Assembly: GCA_947489325.1 (NCBI GenBank)
Contig: CANLDA010000001.1
Coordinates: 434,001-498,000 of the forward strand
Reading direction: 5' to 3'
From: an uncultured Paracoccaceae bacterium
GTDB taxonomy: Bacteria; Pseudomonadota; Alphaproteobacteria; Rhodobacterales; Rhodobacteraceae
DNA: 64,000 nt
Position numbers and translations under genes: made by a program
Shown here: positions 63,715 through 64,000 of the stretch, piece after piece
How the letters are laid out: the number at the start of each line of letters is the position of its first letter
Position numbering within the stretch: position 1 is the stretch's first letter
The notes under the pieces: model-generated
Told to the model about the DNA's origin: nothing
Databases searched by the model: none
The model's input: only the letters and a program-made list of their open reading frames with translations

Positions 63715-64000
63715 TTATCCCAGAACTGTTTTCACAGCCCGCGCAGTAGCAGCGACGATTGTGTCTGCCTCTTCTCGGGTCAGACAGAACGGCGGCGCAA
63801 AGCCAAGAATATCGCCCTGTGGCATGGCCCGCGCAATGACCTTATCCTGTTTCAGCAATGTCGCCGATACCTGTGGGCCGATCTTATCCGCCGCATCAAA
63901 GAACGTACGGCTGTCACGGTCTTTTACGAACTCCACCGCACACAGCATGCCTTCGCCCCGAATATCGCCAACATGCACATGATCGCCCAGCGCATCCTGC
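63715..64000 (-). CDS. Class III (omega) aminotransferase, C-terminal part, cut by window edge
   Basis: Only the last 94 residues or so are inside the window; the frame stays open to base 64000. GDHVHVGDIRGEGMLCAVEF and GDILGFAPPFCLTREEAD are typical of the C-terminal small domain of aspartate/pyruvate-dependent class III aminotransferases, the G-EG and PP-L turns around the cofactor phosphate. Such enzymes use amines such as taurine, putrescine or beta-alanine with PLP; the substrate cannot be told from this fragment. A strong terminator follows. Confidence 0.85.
   Translation of the reverse strand, partial: QDALGDHVHVGDIRGEGMLCAVEFVKDRDSRTFFDAADKIGPQVSATLLKQDKVIARAMPQGDILGFAPPFCLTREEADTIVAATARAVKTVLG

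Overview
The window is a chromosomal segment of an alphaproteobacterium, almost certainly a marine Rhodobacterales (Roseobacter-group) member. The signs are the rpsT-dnaA-dnaN-recF-gyrB replication block, moderate GC content, GcvA-type LysR and GlxA-type AraC regulators, a Yej-like peptide transporter, an MttB-like methyltransferase, and hydroxyproline(-betaine) enzymes resembling those of Pelagibaca and Labrenzia. No rRNA, tRNA, insertion sequence, prophage or CRISPR array was seen. All functions below rest on reading motifs and recalling families; no search or computation was run.

Layout. 1-7.7 kb: rpsT, dnaA, dnaN, recF with a coupled glyoxalase-like gene, gyrB. 8-11.8 kb: LysR regulator, a luciferase-like flavin monooxygenase and two short-chain dehydrogenases. 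12-16.6 kb: pnp behind a structured leader, then two outer-membrane beta-barrel candidates. 16.8-23.2 kb (minus strand): a seven-gene glycan operon of four glycosyltransferases, a histidine phosphatase, a polysaccharide-deacetylase-like protein and a small methyltransferase, mostly joined by four-base overlaps. 23.6-33 kb: a large MscS channel, an unknown secreted protein and a Yej-like oligopeptide ABC transporter.

33.2-44.7 kb is the most striking region. A small methyltransferase (paralogue of the one closing the glycan operon) and a 2H-phosphoesterase-like DUF1045 protein precede a tightly packed ten-gene unit: serine palmitoyltransferase-like enzyme, DUF4833-like secreted protein, inositol-3-phosphate synthase, a short-chain dehydrogenase with the hallmark of eukaryotic 3-ketodihydrosphingosine reductase, a CdsA-like cytidylyltransferase with an altered signature, LptF- and LptG-like permeases, a PimA-like glycosyltransferase, an FGGY kinase and a CDP-alcohol phosphatidyltransferase. 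Read together they predict that the cell makes a sphingoid base and inositol phosphate, joins inositol phosphate to a CDP-activated lipid, glycosylates it and moves it towards the outer membrane. A ceramide synthase (N-acyltransferase) and an inositol-phosphate lipid phosphatase are not in the window.

44.7-60.9 kb is a catabolic island for N-methylated or hydroxylated prolines: an MttB-like methyltransferase and a StcD-like N-demethylase on the minus strand; a TetR-led plus-strand operon with a zinc-less MDR, a 4-hydroxyproline betaine 2-epimerase-like enzyme, a cis-3-hydroxy-L-proline dehydratase-like enzyme and two short-chain dehydrogenases; then a GntR-led minus-strand operon (DapA-like deaminase/lyase, aldehyde dehydrogenase, FAD oxidoreductase) that could carry hydroxyproline to 2-oxoglutarate; and a divergent GlxA-type AraC regulator. 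60.9-64 kb holds a PagL-like lipid A deacylase, an alkaline-phosphatase-fold enzyme, a THUMP RNA methyltransferase and the end of a class III aminotransferase cut by the window edge.
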